The notes under the pieces are model-generated. The model worked only from the letters and a program-made list of their open reading frames with translations. It was not told the origin of the DNA and did not search any database. A stretch of 35,075 nucleotides of DNA from Deltaproteobacteria bacterium (GTDB lineage: Bacteria; Myxococcota_A; Polyangia; Nannocystales; Nannocystaceae), in the NCBI GenBank assembly GCA_003696955.1, contig RFGU01000010.1, forward strand, positions 1 to 35,075, written 5' to 3'. Below, one piece after another: positions 8,871-16,578 of this stretch. How positions within the stretch are numbered: position 1 is the stretch's first letter; every line of letters starts with the position of its first letter. Both the position numbers and the translations under genes were made by a program.

Positions 8871-9686
8871 ATGCGACGCTCGACGATCATCGCGTTCCTT
8901 CTGGCCTGCGGCTGCGTCTTCGGTGCGCGGGCCGAACGGGACGTGTCGGGCTCGTTCGACCTGCAGGACGTCGACACGGTTCGCGTGGACGTGCCCGACT
9001 CCCCGCTGACCGTGGTGGCGTGTACGGCCGAGGCCGAGACGTGCCCGCGTACGCTCTCGTTCGAGGGCACCTGGCTCGCCTTCGGCGGCACCCGATCCGA
9101 GGCGGAGAAGACGACCGAGCGCGGCGACATCCTGTTCGAGGTGGACGAGGGCTTCGCACGCCTCGAGACGGTGGAGGACGTGGACGTCGAGGAACTCCTG
9201 CGACTCGAGTTCGACGAGTTGCGGCTGCCCAACGACGTGGATCTCGAGCTCGTGACGGACCACGGCGACATCGACGTGTCCGGTACGCGGGCGAACGTGC
9301 GGGCGCTGACCGGGGCCGGGGACGTGGTGGTCTTCGGCGCCGACGCCGGCGTCGTGGTGCGCACGGACTACGGTGCGGTGGACGTCCACACGCCGGGGAT
9401 CGTGGACCTTGCCACGGAGGAGGGGGACGTGCACCTCGCCCAGACCGGGGGACCGCGGGACGCCTACGTCTACACGGGACGGGGCGAACTGGCCGTCGAC
9501 CTCGCGTCGGACGCCAATCTCGACCTCTACATCGAGGCGCGGGGACCTATCGACGTCAAGACGGATCTCGTGAACACGATCACCGAGGGGGCGTTCCACC
9601 GCGTGACGGGCAACGGGACGGTGCGGGTGGTGCTGTCGAACGACGCAGGCCCCGTGATCGTCCGGTTGTTCTCGGACGGGGCGTGA
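8871..9686 (+). CDS. Exported DUF4097-like beta-repeat protein
   Basis: 271 residues from ATG 8871, 4 bases after the preceding stop, so probably co-transcribed. The N-terminus 'MRRSTIIAFLLACGCVFG' is a signal peptide; it may be a weak lipobox at 'LLAC' or be cut after 'GARA'. The rest is repeated short beta strands with the pattern 'GDIDVSG', 'GDVVVFG', 'GAVDVHT', 'GDVHLAQT', 'GELAVDL', typical of DUF4097 right-handed beta structures. Asp and Val are very frequent. No catalytic residue is evident. A surface or periplasmic structural role is inferred. Confidence 0.8.
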   Translation: MRRSTIIAFLLACGCVFGARAERDVSGSFDLQDVDTVRVDVPDSPLTVVACTAEAETCPRTLSFEGTWLAFGGTRSEAEKTTERGDILFEVDEGFARLETVEDVDVEELLRLEFDELRLPNDVDLELVTDHGDIDVSGTRANVRALTGAGDVVVFGADAGVVVRTDYGAVDVHTPGIVDLATEEGDVHLAQTGGPRDAYVYTGRGELAVDLASDANLDLYIEARGPIDVKTDLVNTITEGAFHRVTGNGTVRVVLSNDAGPVIVRLFSDGA

Positions 9687-9807
9687 CCGTCGCGCCGGAC
9701 CCGCCGCCCGCACCGAGGCGCAGAGGGCGGCCACAGCGCGAGCGGCCTATGGGCCGGTTGGCTCCGGGACGCACGGGCGCGCACCGCGGAGGCGATACGG
9801 CGTGCAG

Positions 9808-9892
9808 TGCCAGAGGAGAGACTCGAACTCTCAAGGGCGCAAGGCCCAGCGGATTTTGAGTCCGCCGCGTCTACCAGTTTCGCCACTCTGGC
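9808..9892 (-). tRNA. tRNA-Leu (anticodon CAA)
   Basis: All arms fold by eye: acceptor GCCAGAG/CTCTGGC, D arm, 5-bp anticodon stem GCGGA/TCCGC with loop CTCAAAA, a class II long variable arm (GGGCC...GGCCC-type pairing region near 'TGGGCCTTGCGCCC'), and T arm GAGAG/CTCTC with loop TTCGAGT. Anticodon CAA (9856-9858) reads UUG. The discriminator base is A. The 3' CCA is not encoded, so it must be added by CCA-adding enzyme. The gene lies alone between two plus-strand genes. Confidence 0.97.
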
Positions 9893-9902
9893 GGGGGGCG
9901 GA

Positions 9903-9931
9903 ACCGTACCAACGTCCGCTCGCCGTTGCCA
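9903..9931 (-). promoter_or_regulatory. Probable tRNA-Leu promoter
   Basis: Minus-strand TGGCAA (9926-9931), a 17-base spacer, then TACGGT (9903-9908), which ends 10 bases before the tRNA 5' end. This gives a very short 5' leader. Position and spacing fit a sigma-70-type promoter; the -35 matches only in part. Confidence 0.45.
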
Positions 9932-9992
9932 GGGGGGACGCGGAATGCGCCTACGAGCGCCGCCGGCCGTCCTGTGGGAAACTCGAGGTCCC

Positions 9993-10628
9993 ATGGACGC
10001 AAGCGACGACGGTGCAAGTGCCCTCGAAGGCAATCTCCTGTGTGCGGTGCCGCAGCTGGCCGACCCGAACTTCCGGCGGTCCGTCGTGCTGATCCTCGAC
10101 CACGGTGATGCCGGAGCCCTCGGGTTGGTGCTCAATCAACCCTTGCCCCATGCCATGGCCGAGGTGGCCCAGAGCCTCGGCGTGCGCTGGACCGGAGATC
10201 CGGAGGCCCTCGCACGATCGGGGGGGCCTGTCGAGCCCATGCGCGGCTGGGTGCTGCACGAGGGGCGCGGCTGGGACGAGAACGCTCGCGAGGTGTTGCC
10301 GGGCGTCTTCCTCACCACGTCCGTCGCGCCGATCCAGCGTAGCGAGGAGGGGATCGGAGGGGCGTTTCGCATGCTCTTCCTCTTGGGCTACGCCGGGTGG
10401 GGGCCAGGGCAGCTCGAAGGGGAGATGGCCCAGGGAAGCTGGGTCGTGGTGCCCTTGAAGAGTGCCGACGGCGAACGTGCACTCACGCCGTCGTGGATCT
10501 TCGAGGCCGACCCGGCGGACATGTGGGACGAGGCATTCGCCTCCATCGGCGTGGATCCCGCCCGGCTCGTAGGGCTTTCGGGATTCGCCTCCGGGCCGAC
10601 CCTGGCGGGGCCCAAGTTCGTGCACTGA
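9993..10628 (+). CDS. YqgE/AlgH family protein (UPF0301)
   Basis: 211 residues from ATG 9993, with GAGGT just upstream. The N-terminus 'LEGNLLCAVPQLADPNFRRS' and 'VVLILDHGDAGALGLVLNQP' match the family signature. Later motifs 'GGPVEPMRGWVLH', 'RMLFLLGYAGWGPGQLEGEM' and 'GSWVVVPL' also match. The family is widespread in bacteria, cytosolic, and named after the Pseudomonas alginate regulator AlgH, but its biochemical role is unsettled. The C-terminal part is slightly longer than usual. The gene starts 100 bases after the tRNA on the opposite strand. Confidence 0.93.
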   Translation: MDASDDGASALEGNLLCAVPQLADPNFRRSVVLILDHGDAGALGLVLNQPLPHAMAEVAQSLGVRWTGDPEALARSGGPVEPMRGWVLHEGRGWDENAREVLPGVFLTTSVAPIQRSEEGIGGAFRMLFLLGYAGWGPGQLEGEMAQGSWVVVPLKSADGERALTPSWIFEADPADMWDEAFASIGVDPARLVGLSGFASGPTLAGPKFVH

Positions 10629-10653
10629 TGGGCCCGACCGCGGTGCGGGCCCG

Positions 10654-11151
10654 TCAGGCAGCTCGGCGGGGGGCGCTGGTGGACGGAACGTCGCGGATGG
10701 CCGCGCTGGTCGCCGCGATGCGTTGGTGCGCCACCAGGGGTTCGCCGAAGAACCGCACGCCGAAGCGCCGACCGTCGTCGCGTCGATGGACCACCTCGAA
10801 GGGCAGGAACACCCGCAGGGTGCTTCCCCCGGGGGCGATGTGCAGGGTGCCGGTGGTGCCCACGTGGATCCGGTCGGCGATGCCCGTGTCGTCACACAGA
10901 CATGCGCCCGAGCCCGAGAGGTCCTCGATGGTGGCCGGCGCGTCGATGCCGTCGATGCGGACGTAGGCCCGAGCGTCCAGGCGCACCCGACGAAAGGCGC
11001 GCTGTTCGAAGTCGCTGCGCCCTTCGATGCGTTCGCGCTCTCCGAGCAGGCGGCGCAGCCGTGCCAACTCGTCGCGTTTGTGGCGGCGCGTGGCGAGAAG
11101 GGTCCGGTAGCGAAGGACCGTCAGGAGGAACGCGCGGGAAGCCGGATCCAT
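10654..11151 (-). CDS. PilZ domain protein, probable cyclic-di-GMP receptor
   Basis: 165 residues from ATG 11151. The first 45 residues form a charged helix ('RHKRDELARLRRLLGERERI'). The PilZ domain follows with both ligand motifs: RxxxR as 'RAFRR' and DxSxxG as 'DLSGSG'. Strands 'GTLHIAPGGSTLRVFLPFEVV' and 'RRFGVRFFG' complete the barrel. The short C-terminal tail is Ala/Thr/Pro-rich. The start is 7 bases after the stop of the DUF423 gene, so it is the last gene of a three-gene operon. Binding of cyclic-di-GMP is expected from the intact motifs; the downstream target is unknown. Confidence 0.9.
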   Translation of the reverse strand: MDPASRAFLLTVLRYRTLLATRRHKRDELARLRRLLGERERIEGRSDFEQRAFRRVRLDARAYVRIDGIDAPATIEDLSGSGACLCDDTGIADRIHVGTTGTLHIAPGGSTLRVFLPFEVVHRRDDGRRFGVRFFGEPLVAHQRIAATSAAIRDVPSTSAPRRAA

Positions 11152-11158
11152 GGACGGA

Positions 11159-11629
11159 TCATCGCGGCGCCTCCGATGCGTCTTGAGGTGTGCCGTCTGG
11201 GCTCGGGCATGTCGCATCGGACCCGCGGGGACCGTTTCGGAACGAAGTCCACGCGGCGGCGGCAAGGGCGATCCAACCCGCGATGAGCAAGGTGCCGCCG
11301 ACGGGGGCCACGGCACCGAGCCATCGCGGCCCCCCCACGGCGAGGACGGCGACGGCACCGGCGAAGAGGATGGTCCCCGCGACCATCGTTGCCCCGGCGA
11401 CGTCGGCCAGGCGCCGCGCCCGCGGATGCGGCGGGACGAACAGGCCCGCGCCCACGAGGGCGAGGGCGTGGGTCTGCAGGTAGCGGACCGCCGTTCGCCA
11501 GGTCTCGAGGTCATGGGGGGAAAGGCGCGTGCGCAGGGTGTGCGTTCCGAACGCTCCGAGTCCGACGGCAAGGGCGCCGAAGACGGCACCAGCGACGATC
11601 CAGCGGGCAGCGTGGGCGGGGCGGGGCAT
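11159..11629 (-). CDS. DUF423 family small membrane protein
   Basis: 156 residues from ATG 11629. It matches YgdD-type DUF423 proteins: 'IVAGAVFGALAVGLGAFGTH' then 'LRTRLSPHDLETWRTAVRYL' and 'THALALVGAGLF'. Four transmembrane helices are expected, placing it in the inner membrane. The final 25 residues are a polar tail beyond the usual family end ('FRNGPRGSDATCPSPDG'). It lies 13 bases after the lipoprotein stop and 7 bases before the PilZ gene. No biochemical function is established for the family. Confidence 0.9.
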   Translation of the reverse strand: MPRPAHAARWIVAGAVFGALAVGLGAFGTHTLRTRLSPHDLETWRTAVRYLQTHALALVGAGLFVPPHPRARRLADVAGATMVAGTILFAGAVAVLAVGGPRWLGAVAPVGGTLLIAGWIALAAAAWTSFRNGPRGSDATCPSPDGTPQDASEAPR

Positions 11630-11642
11630 GGCGGGGATCCGT

Positions 11643-12455
11643 TCAGCGAGGGGCGGCGGCGGTGGTGACGGTGCGCAGCCAGTCGGCGACCGGCACGGTG
11701 CGGCCGTCCTCGAGCTGCACGAGATAGGGCGAGAAGACACCGAAGGGCTCCGCGGCGATCTCGTCGATGAACGTGCCCACGTCGTGGACGTCGGCGCCGA
11801 GGAAGTGCCACTTCTTGGTCAGCATGTCCGCGAAGGCGGCCGCGTCGAGGCGCTTGGGCGGCCCCGAGCGCTGGGGAACGAGGAAGGTTCGTCCCGACCG
11901 TTCGATCCGGGCGAGGAGGTCCACGATGTCGGCGTCGGTCGCGGCCCGTTCGCGGGGGGGCGTGGGGTCGGATGCGTGCACGCCTCCGTCCGGGGGCAGG
12001 CCGGCCTCGATGCGGTCGAGCGCGTCGTGCAGGTACGTCCGCACGTCTACCTCCGTTCCGTTCGGGAGCCGGACGCGGACCGGACGCCCGTCGGGGCCGG
12101 GGCGGCCCACGCGTTCGACGAACTCGCGGGCCGTGCGGATGTCGTCGTGGGCCGCGTAGGTCTCACGCATGACGTCGGCGAACTCGCCGGCCGTCGTCTC
12201 GCGACGTCCGCGCAGGAACACCCGGCCGCTTGCCTCGACCCAAGCGGCGAGCCGCTCGATCTTGTCCCGTTCCGAAAGACCCTCCGTCCGAGGCCTCGCC
12301 TGGGCCTGGGCGCGGACCGGCGCAGCGAGCGGTGGCTCCTCGGTCACGACGAGGGTAGGCGGCCGATCCCCGCATGCGGTCGCGGCGGCCGTCACGAGGC
12401 ATGCCAGGAGGCCGCGCACGCCTGCCGGCACGGTCGTGGGGAAGGGGCGACCCAC
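11643..12455 (-). CDS. Lipoprotein with two tandem DUF5329-like domains
   Basis: 270 residues from GTG 12455; internal GTG starts at 12431 or 12419 are possible. A hydrophobic N-terminus ends in a lipobox 'ATACGD'. Two similar halves follow: 'KIERLAAWVEASGRVFLRG...TAREFVERVG...PVRVRLPNG...YLHDALDRI', and 'DIVDLLARIERSGRTFLVP...VGTFIDEIA...PYLVQLEDG...VADWLRTV'. Both match my memory of DUF5329 ('IE.LL..VE.SGC.F.RNG'). The Cys of the usual SGCxF motif is Arg in both copies. It is first in the operon with DUF423 and PilZ genes. A TACCCT -10-like hexamer ends 6 bases before the GTG. Confidence 0.8.
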   Translation of the reverse strand: MGRPFPTTVPAGVRGLLACLVTAAATACGDRPPTLVVTEEPPLAAPVRAQAQARPRTEGLSERDKIERLAAWVEASGRVFLRGRRETTAGEFADVMRETYAAHDDIRTAREFVERVGRPGPDGRPVRVRLPNGTEVDVRTYLHDALDRIEAGLPPDGGVHASDPTPPRERAATDADIVDLLARIERSGRTFLVPQRSGPPKRLDAAAFADMLTKKWHFLGADVHDVGTFIDEIAAEPFGVFSPYLVQLEDGRTVPVADWLRTVTTAAAPR

Positions 12456-12461
12456 GGGGGC

Positions 12462-12478
12462 AGGGTAGCAGCTACCCT
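12462..12478. promoter_or_regulatory. Perfect palindrome carrying a -10-like hexamer on each strand
   Basis: AGGGTAGC-A-GCTACCCT is an inverted repeat with 8-base arms and one central base. It lies in the 35-base gap between the divergent lipoprotein and rarA genes. TACCCT occurs on the plus strand (12 bases before ATG 12491) and on the minus strand (6 bases before GTG 12455). It could be a bidirectional promoter core, a repressor operator, or both. Confidence 0.55.
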
Positions 12479-12490
12479 AGCTGCGCCCCC

Positions 12491-13843
12491 ATGGACGACC
12501 CTCTGTTCGAGCACGCGGTGCGCAACGATCCGAACATGCGCCCCCTGGCGGACCGCATGCGCCCGCGGACGCTCGACGAAGTGTGGGGCCAGCGGCACCT
12601 GGTGGGCCCACGGGGCATCCTGCGGCGCCTGTCGCCGGATCGCCCGCCGCCCAACCTGGTGTTCTGGGGACCGCCCGGGACGGGGAAGACCACCCTGGCT
12701 CGGGTCGTGGCGAGTCGGTGCTCGGCGGCCGTGGAGTCCCTGTCGGCGACCTCGTCCGGGGTACGCGAGATCCGGGCGGCCGTCGAACGCGCGGCCCGTC
12801 GTCGTCGCGAGCAACGGATCGCGACGGTGGTCTTCATCGACGAGATCCACCGCTTCCACCGCGGACAGCAGGACGCCCTCTTGCCCCACGTCGAAGACGG
12901 CACCGTCCGTCTCATCGGCGCCACCACGGAAAACCCCGCCTTCGAGCTGAACGCTGCGCTGCTTTCGCGGGCGCGCGTCCTCGAGGTGCATCCGCTGGAG
13001 ATCGACGATTTGGTGGGCCTGCTCGAAACGGCCCTGACCGATGCCGAACGGGGACTCGGCGGTGCCGATGTGCGGGCCGGGCGCCCCGCCCTCGAAGCCA
13101 TCGCGCACCTCGCAGACGGCGACGCCCGACGGGCCCTTACGATCCTCGAGTTGGCGGCGGAGTTGGTCGAGCCCGGCGCCGAGATCGACGAGGCCACCGT
13201 CGCCGACGCGGCGGGGAGCACGGTGCTGCGCCACGACCGGGCGGGCGACGGTCACTACGACGTGGCCTCGGCCCTCATCAAGAGCCTGCGGGCGAGCGAC
13301 CCGGACGCGGCCGCCTACTGGTGTATGCGACTGCTCCAAGGGGGCGACGACCCCATGTTCGTGGCGCGGCGGTTGCTCGTCTTCGCCAGCGAGGACGTGG
13401 GCAACGCCGACCCCCAGGCCCTGGTGGTGGCCCAGGCGGCCGCGGCCGCCACCCACGTCGTGGGCCTGCCCGAGGCGAGCCTCCATCTCGTCCAGGCGGC
13501 GACCTACCTCGCGCTCGCGCCCAAGAGCAACGCCGTGATCCGGGCCCGCGACGCCGCGGCCGCGGCGGTCGCCGAGCACGGGAGCCTTCCGGTACCGCTG
13601 CACCTGCGCAACGCCCCGACCCGCCTTGCGCGCACGCTCGGCCACGGCCGCGGATACGTCTACCCCCACGACCACCCCGACGGGCTGCCGCCGCCGGGCA
13701 CGCCGAGCTGTCTGCCCGAGGCCATCGCCGATCGGCGCATCTTCGTCCCGTCACCGCGTGGATGGGAGGCACGGGCCTTCCATCGTCTTGCGACGCTGCG
13801 GCAAGGACGGGACCGATCGGGCCGCCGCGACGGCGAGGCGTGA
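12491..13843 (+). CDS. rarA: Replication-associated recombination protein A (AAA+ ATPase)
   Basis: 450 residues from ATG 12491. RarA/MgsA is a tetrameric AAA+ ATPase acting at stalled replication forks, related to eukaryotic WRNIP1. Visible: 'LADRMRPRTLDEVWGQRHLV'; Walker A 'GPPGTGKTT' (60-68); Walker B 'VVFIDEIHRF'; sensor 1 'LIGATTENP'; arginine-finger region 'ALLSRARV'; sensor 2 'GDARRALTILE'; and the MgsA C-terminal domain 'YDVASALIKSLRASDPDAA', 'RRLLVFASEDVGNADP' and 'YLALAPKSNAV'. Length is normal. It is divergent from the DUF5329 operon and convergent with the small basic ORF. No Shine-Dalgarno is seen. Confidence 0.96.
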   Translation: MDDPLFEHAVRNDPNMRPLADRMRPRTLDEVWGQRHLVGPRGILRRLSPDRPPPNLVFWGPPGTGKTTLARVVASRCSAAVESLSATSSGVREIRAAVERAARRRREQRIATVVFIDEIHRFHRGQQDALLPHVEDGTVRLIGATTENPAFELNAALLSRARVLEVHPLEIDDLVGLLETALTDAERGLGGADVRAGRPALEAIAHLADGDARRALTILELAAELVEPGAEIDEATVADAAGSTVLRHDRAGDGHYDVASALIKSLRASDPDAAAYWCMRLLQGGDDPMFVARRLLVFASEDVGNADPQALVVAQAAAAATHVVGLPEASLHLVQAATYLALAPKSNAVIRARDAAAAAVAEHGSLPVPLHLRNAPTRLARTLGHGRGYVYPHDHPDGLPPPGTPSCLPEAIADRRIFVPSPRGWEARAFHRLATLRQGRDRSGRRDGEA

Positions 13844-13859
13844 CGGCCTCCGATGGCGG

Positions 13860-13985
13860 CTACTTCTTGCCGCCTTCGCGCTCGGCCTTGCGGGCCGCCG
13901 CCTTGCGCTTGTCGCGGGCCTTCTTCTTGAGCTGCCGCTTGCGGCGGCGCATCTTGGGGGTGCGTCGATTGTCGTTCCAACCCAT
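13860..13985 (-). CDS. Very small, highly basic protein
   Basis: 41 residues from ATG 13985 to TAG at 13860, of which 20 are Lys or Arg. It begins 'MGWNDNRRTPKMRRRKRQ' and ends in 'EREGGKK'. The frame stays open upstream, so ATG 14000 (adding 'MLPCP') is also possible. No Shine-Dalgarno is clear. Composition resembles small ribosome- or nucleic-acid-binding proteins, but no family is recognised. It sits between convergent rarA and divergent pdxJ, a gap otherwise unexplained. It could also be a chance ORF. Confidence 0.5.
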   Translation of the reverse strand: MGWNDNRRTPKMRRRKRQLKKKARDKRKAAARKAEREGGKK

Positions 13986-14069
13986 GGGGCACGGGAGCAT
14001 GGAGGAGGTCACGGTGGCCGTCAAGGGGGTGAATTGCGTCCGCTGGGGGGCTCTAGGACCATCACCCGC

Positions 14070-14810
14070 GTGATCCGACTGAGCGTCAACGTCAACAAGG
14101 TCGCCACCTTGCGCAACAGCCGCGGCGGCGACCGCCCCGATCCCGTCGAGGCGGCCCGCGTGGCCGTCGAAGCCGGGGCCCACGGCATCACGGTCCACCC
14201 GCGCGAGGACCGGCGCCACATCCGACCGGACGACGTCGAGCGACTTGCCGATTTCCTCGCACCCCTGCGCGAGCAGGTGGAGTTCAACATCGAAGGCGAT
14301 CCGCGCCCCGAGCTGCGCCGAACGTGGACGCGCGTCCGCCCCCACCAGGCGACCTTGGTGCCGGTCCGCCCGGGGGAGATCACGAGTTCGGCCGGCTGGC
14401 CCCCGTCGACGGACACGTCCATGATGCGGGAGATCGTCGCCGAACTTTCGGAATGCGGGATCCGGACGAGCCTGTTCGTGGAACCGGATCCGGCGGCCAT
14501 CGAGTGGGCGGCCGAGGTCGGGGCCGATCGGGTCGAACTCTACACCGAACCCTACGCCCGCGCCTTCGAGGCGGGCGGGGAGGCGCTCGAGGAGAGCCTC
14601 GCCCGGTACGTCTCCGCCGCCTCCCTCGCCCACCGGGTCGGGCTCGGGGTCAATGCCGGCCACGACCTCGACCGGGCGAATCTCGTGCGGTTTCGTAAGG
14701 TGCCCCATCTGGCCGAGGTGTCCATCGGTCACGCCCTCGTCTCGGACGCCCTCTACCTCGGCCTTGCGAACGCGGTGCGCGCCTATCTGGACGTGCTCCG
14801 TCCATCATAG
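14070..14810 (+). CDS. pdxJ: Pyridoxine 5'-phosphate synthase
   Basis: 246 residues from GTG 14070, preceded by AGGA 9-12 bases upstream. PdxJ condenses 3-amino-2-oxopropyl phosphate with deoxyxylulose 5-phosphate to make pyridoxine phosphate in the DXP-dependent vitamin B6 pathway. Family motifs: 'LSVNVNKVATLRNSRGGDRP', 'GAHGITVHPREDRRHI', 'VEFNIEGDP', 'TLVPVRPGEITSSAGW', 'VELYTEPYA', 'LGVNAGHDL' and 'VSIGHALVSDALYLGL'. Length is normal. The product cofactor (as PLP) is needed by thrC and by the D-amino-acid enzyme in this window, though they are not in one operon. It ends 18 bases from the convergent C45-like gene. Confidence 0.96.
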   Translation: MIRLSVNVNKVATLRNSRGGDRPDPVEAARVAVEAGAHGITVHPREDRRHIRPDDVERLADFLAPLREQVEFNIEGDPRPELRRTWTRVRPHQATLVPVRPGEITSSAGWPPSTDTSMMREIVAELSECGIRTSLFVEPDPAAIEWAAEVGADRVELYTEPYARAFEAGGEALEESLARYVSAASLAHRVGLGVNAGHDLDRANLVRFRKVPHLAEVSIGHALVSDALYLGLANAVRAYLDVLRPS

Positions 14811-14828
14811 GATGGGGCGAGCCTCGAT

Positions 14829-16544
14829 CTACTCGCGTGCGAGTTCGGCCAAGAGGCTGCGTACGCGCTCGTGGTCCCGCAGGCGGCCGGGGCTCAGTTC
14901 GAGGTACTGTTCGAAGTGTCGACGGGCCTCGGCGAAGTGACCGAGCCGACGCTCCACCTCGCCCATGACCCGGTACAGCTCGCCCACCTCGGGCGCGAGG
15001 GCAAGGCCGACCGCAGCCGCCGTGCGCGCCCGTACGAGCCGTCCCTCGGCGAGCATGCGGCGGGCGAAGTCGAGTTCCGCGAGGGCTTGCTGGTAGTCGG
15101 CGTAGGCAGCCGAGTAGAGCAGGGGGTCGGCGGGCAGGTCGGCAAGGGTCTGGGGCAGGCGCTGGGGGCGTCCCAAGTGCTTGCGCAGGTCGAATGCGCG
15201 AAACGGACCGATGGCGGAGGGGCCTTCACCCACCCAGAGCACCATGGACGACAGATCGACGACCACCGCGTGGCTTCCGTGCAGGGTTTCGAGGGCGTTG
15301 CGGTTGCCCAGACCCGCGTCGCTCCCGTCGGGCCCCTTTCGATCGCGAAGGATGGCGAGGGCGCGTTCGGCCGTGATCCGGCGCGTGCCCGAAAGCAGGG
15401 TCTCGAGGCGTTGCCAACGGGCTCCGCTGGCCGTATCGCGGCGGATCCGATCGTTGAACGGATCGCCCGAGAAGACGTCCGAGGCGAAGTGGTTGGTCAT
15501 GAAGACCACCGGATCCCCGTCGCCCCGGACGACCCGGCGCTCCTCGTTGGGGCGTGCCGAAAGCTCCACCACCGCGGCCCGGCCCGCCGCCCCGTCGGCC
15601 ACCAGGAACGCACCGGCCGTGCGGACCTTCGCGGCCTCGAGCATCTCGATGGCCCGGTCGAGGGTGTCGGCCTCCTCGAGCACCTGCCGCGCCAAGAGCG
15701 AGAGCGGCAGGCCGTCTTCCGGCGGGTCGTCGGTGCGCACGTTGTCGAGGGCCACGAAGATGCCCCGGGCGTTGACGCCGGTCACCACGCCGATCAACCC
15801 GGGCCACCCCACGGACGCGAACGGGTACTTGCCGTCGGGGTGGTGGAACGTGACGAGACGTTCGGGCTCGAAGTCGTGACCGAGGTCCACGTCGAAGGTG
15901 CGTCCCACCAGAAAGTTGCCGCGCTCGTGGGCTCCGGCCCGGCCCGGCACGGCGAAGGCGAAGCCCTCGAAGAAGACGTCGTCGACGCGTTTGGCCAGGT
16001 CTGGAAATACTTGGTACAGGAAGAGTACGTGATAGGGCCCATATTGGCCCGTCCGTGCCTCTGGGAGAGCGGCTGCAAAGGCCGCAAGTTCCTCGCGCAT
16101 GGCATCGGGCAAGGCGGCGTCGGCACCTCGATAGCGCCACCTGAGCAACACGCTCGCGCCCCATGCCTCGCTGGCCGAGGGATAGCGCGCGGCGATTTGG
16201 TCCAGGACGCGACGGTGCAGGTCGATGAAGGGGCGGGCGGAGAGTAGCCCCCGCGCGGCCCCCATCGCCGTGGGGCTCCCCTGAAGGTCGAGGGTCCAGA
16301 GGCGTCCGTCCCGTTCGAGGCGAGCCCCGGCGACCGAGATGCGGCGTCCCACCGCCTCCACCTCGGGGGTGCCGAGGTCCGGCGGATCCACGGGCGGCGG
16401 ATCGAGATCCGTGTAGCCGAGGTAGCCGGCGTAGAGGAGCAGGGCGACCACGGCGATGGTTCCGCCGATGGCCGCGAGCACGCGCAGCAGGCCGAGCACG
16501 GCGTGGTCGGTCCCGTGGGCGGGCGATGAGGAAAGGCGCGGCAT
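14829..16544 (-). CDS. Membrane-anchored C45/Ntn-hydrolase-like protein with C-terminal TPR, lacking any cysteine
   Basis: 571 residues from ATG 16544. One N-terminal membrane helix lies at about residues 20-42. The central region resembles acyltransferase/C45 peptidase or linear amide hydrolase-like proteins: 'FFEGFAFAVPG', 'GNFLVGRTFDVDLG', 'VTFHHPDGKYPFASVGWPG', 'GVVTGVNARGIFVALDN', 'DTLDRAIEMLEAA' and 'VVFMTNHF'. In active members a processed N-terminal Cys is the nucleophile ('GCTSFAV...GR..D'); here the region reads 'GFAFAV', and I see no cysteine anywhere in the protein. The C-terminal 100 residues form TPR-like helices ('RTAAAVGLALAPEVGELYRV', 'AEARRHFEQYLELSPG'). It shares a 34-base divergent promoter region with the glutaredoxin lipoprotein. 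Activity is uncertain. Confidence 0.85.
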   Translation of the reverse strand: MPRLSSSPAHGTDHAVLGLLRVLAAIGGTIAVVALLLYAGYLGYTDLDPPPVDPPDLGTPEVEAVGRRISVAGARLERDGRLWTLDLQGSPTAMGAARGLLSARPFIDLHRRVLDQIAARYPSASEAWGASVLLRWRYRGADAALPDAMREELAAFAAALPEARTGQYGPYHVLFLYQVFPDLAKRVDDVFFEGFAFAVPGRAGAHERGNFLVGRTFDVDLGHDFEPERLVTFHHPDGKYPFASVGWPGLIGVVTGVNARGIFVALDNVRTDDPPEDGLPLSLLARQVLEEADTLDRAIEMLEAAKVRTAGAFLVADGAAGRAAVVELSARPNEERRVVRGDGDPVVFMTNHFASDVFSGDPFNDRIRRDTASGARWQRLETLLSGTRRITAERALAILRDRKGPDGSDAGLGNRNALETLHGSHAVVVDLSSMVLWVGEGPSAIGPFRAFDLRKHLGRPQRLPQTLADLPADPLLYSAAYADYQQALAELDFARRMLAEGRLVRARTAAAVGLALAPEVGELYRVMGEVERRLGHFAEARRHFEQYLELSPGRLRDHERVRSLLAELARE

Positions 16545-16560
16545 GGGGCGACGCGCGCCG

Positions 16561-16568
16561 TTATACTC
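16561..16568. promoter_or_regulatory. Shared -10 core for divergent genes
   Basis: TTATACTC read on the plus strand contains TATACT, 11 bases before ATG 16579. Read on the minus strand the overlapping bases give TATAAC, 15 bases before ATG 16544. A single AT-rich site in a 34-base gap could therefore serve both directions. Confidence 0.5.
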
Positions 16569-16578
16569 TGCGTCACCC

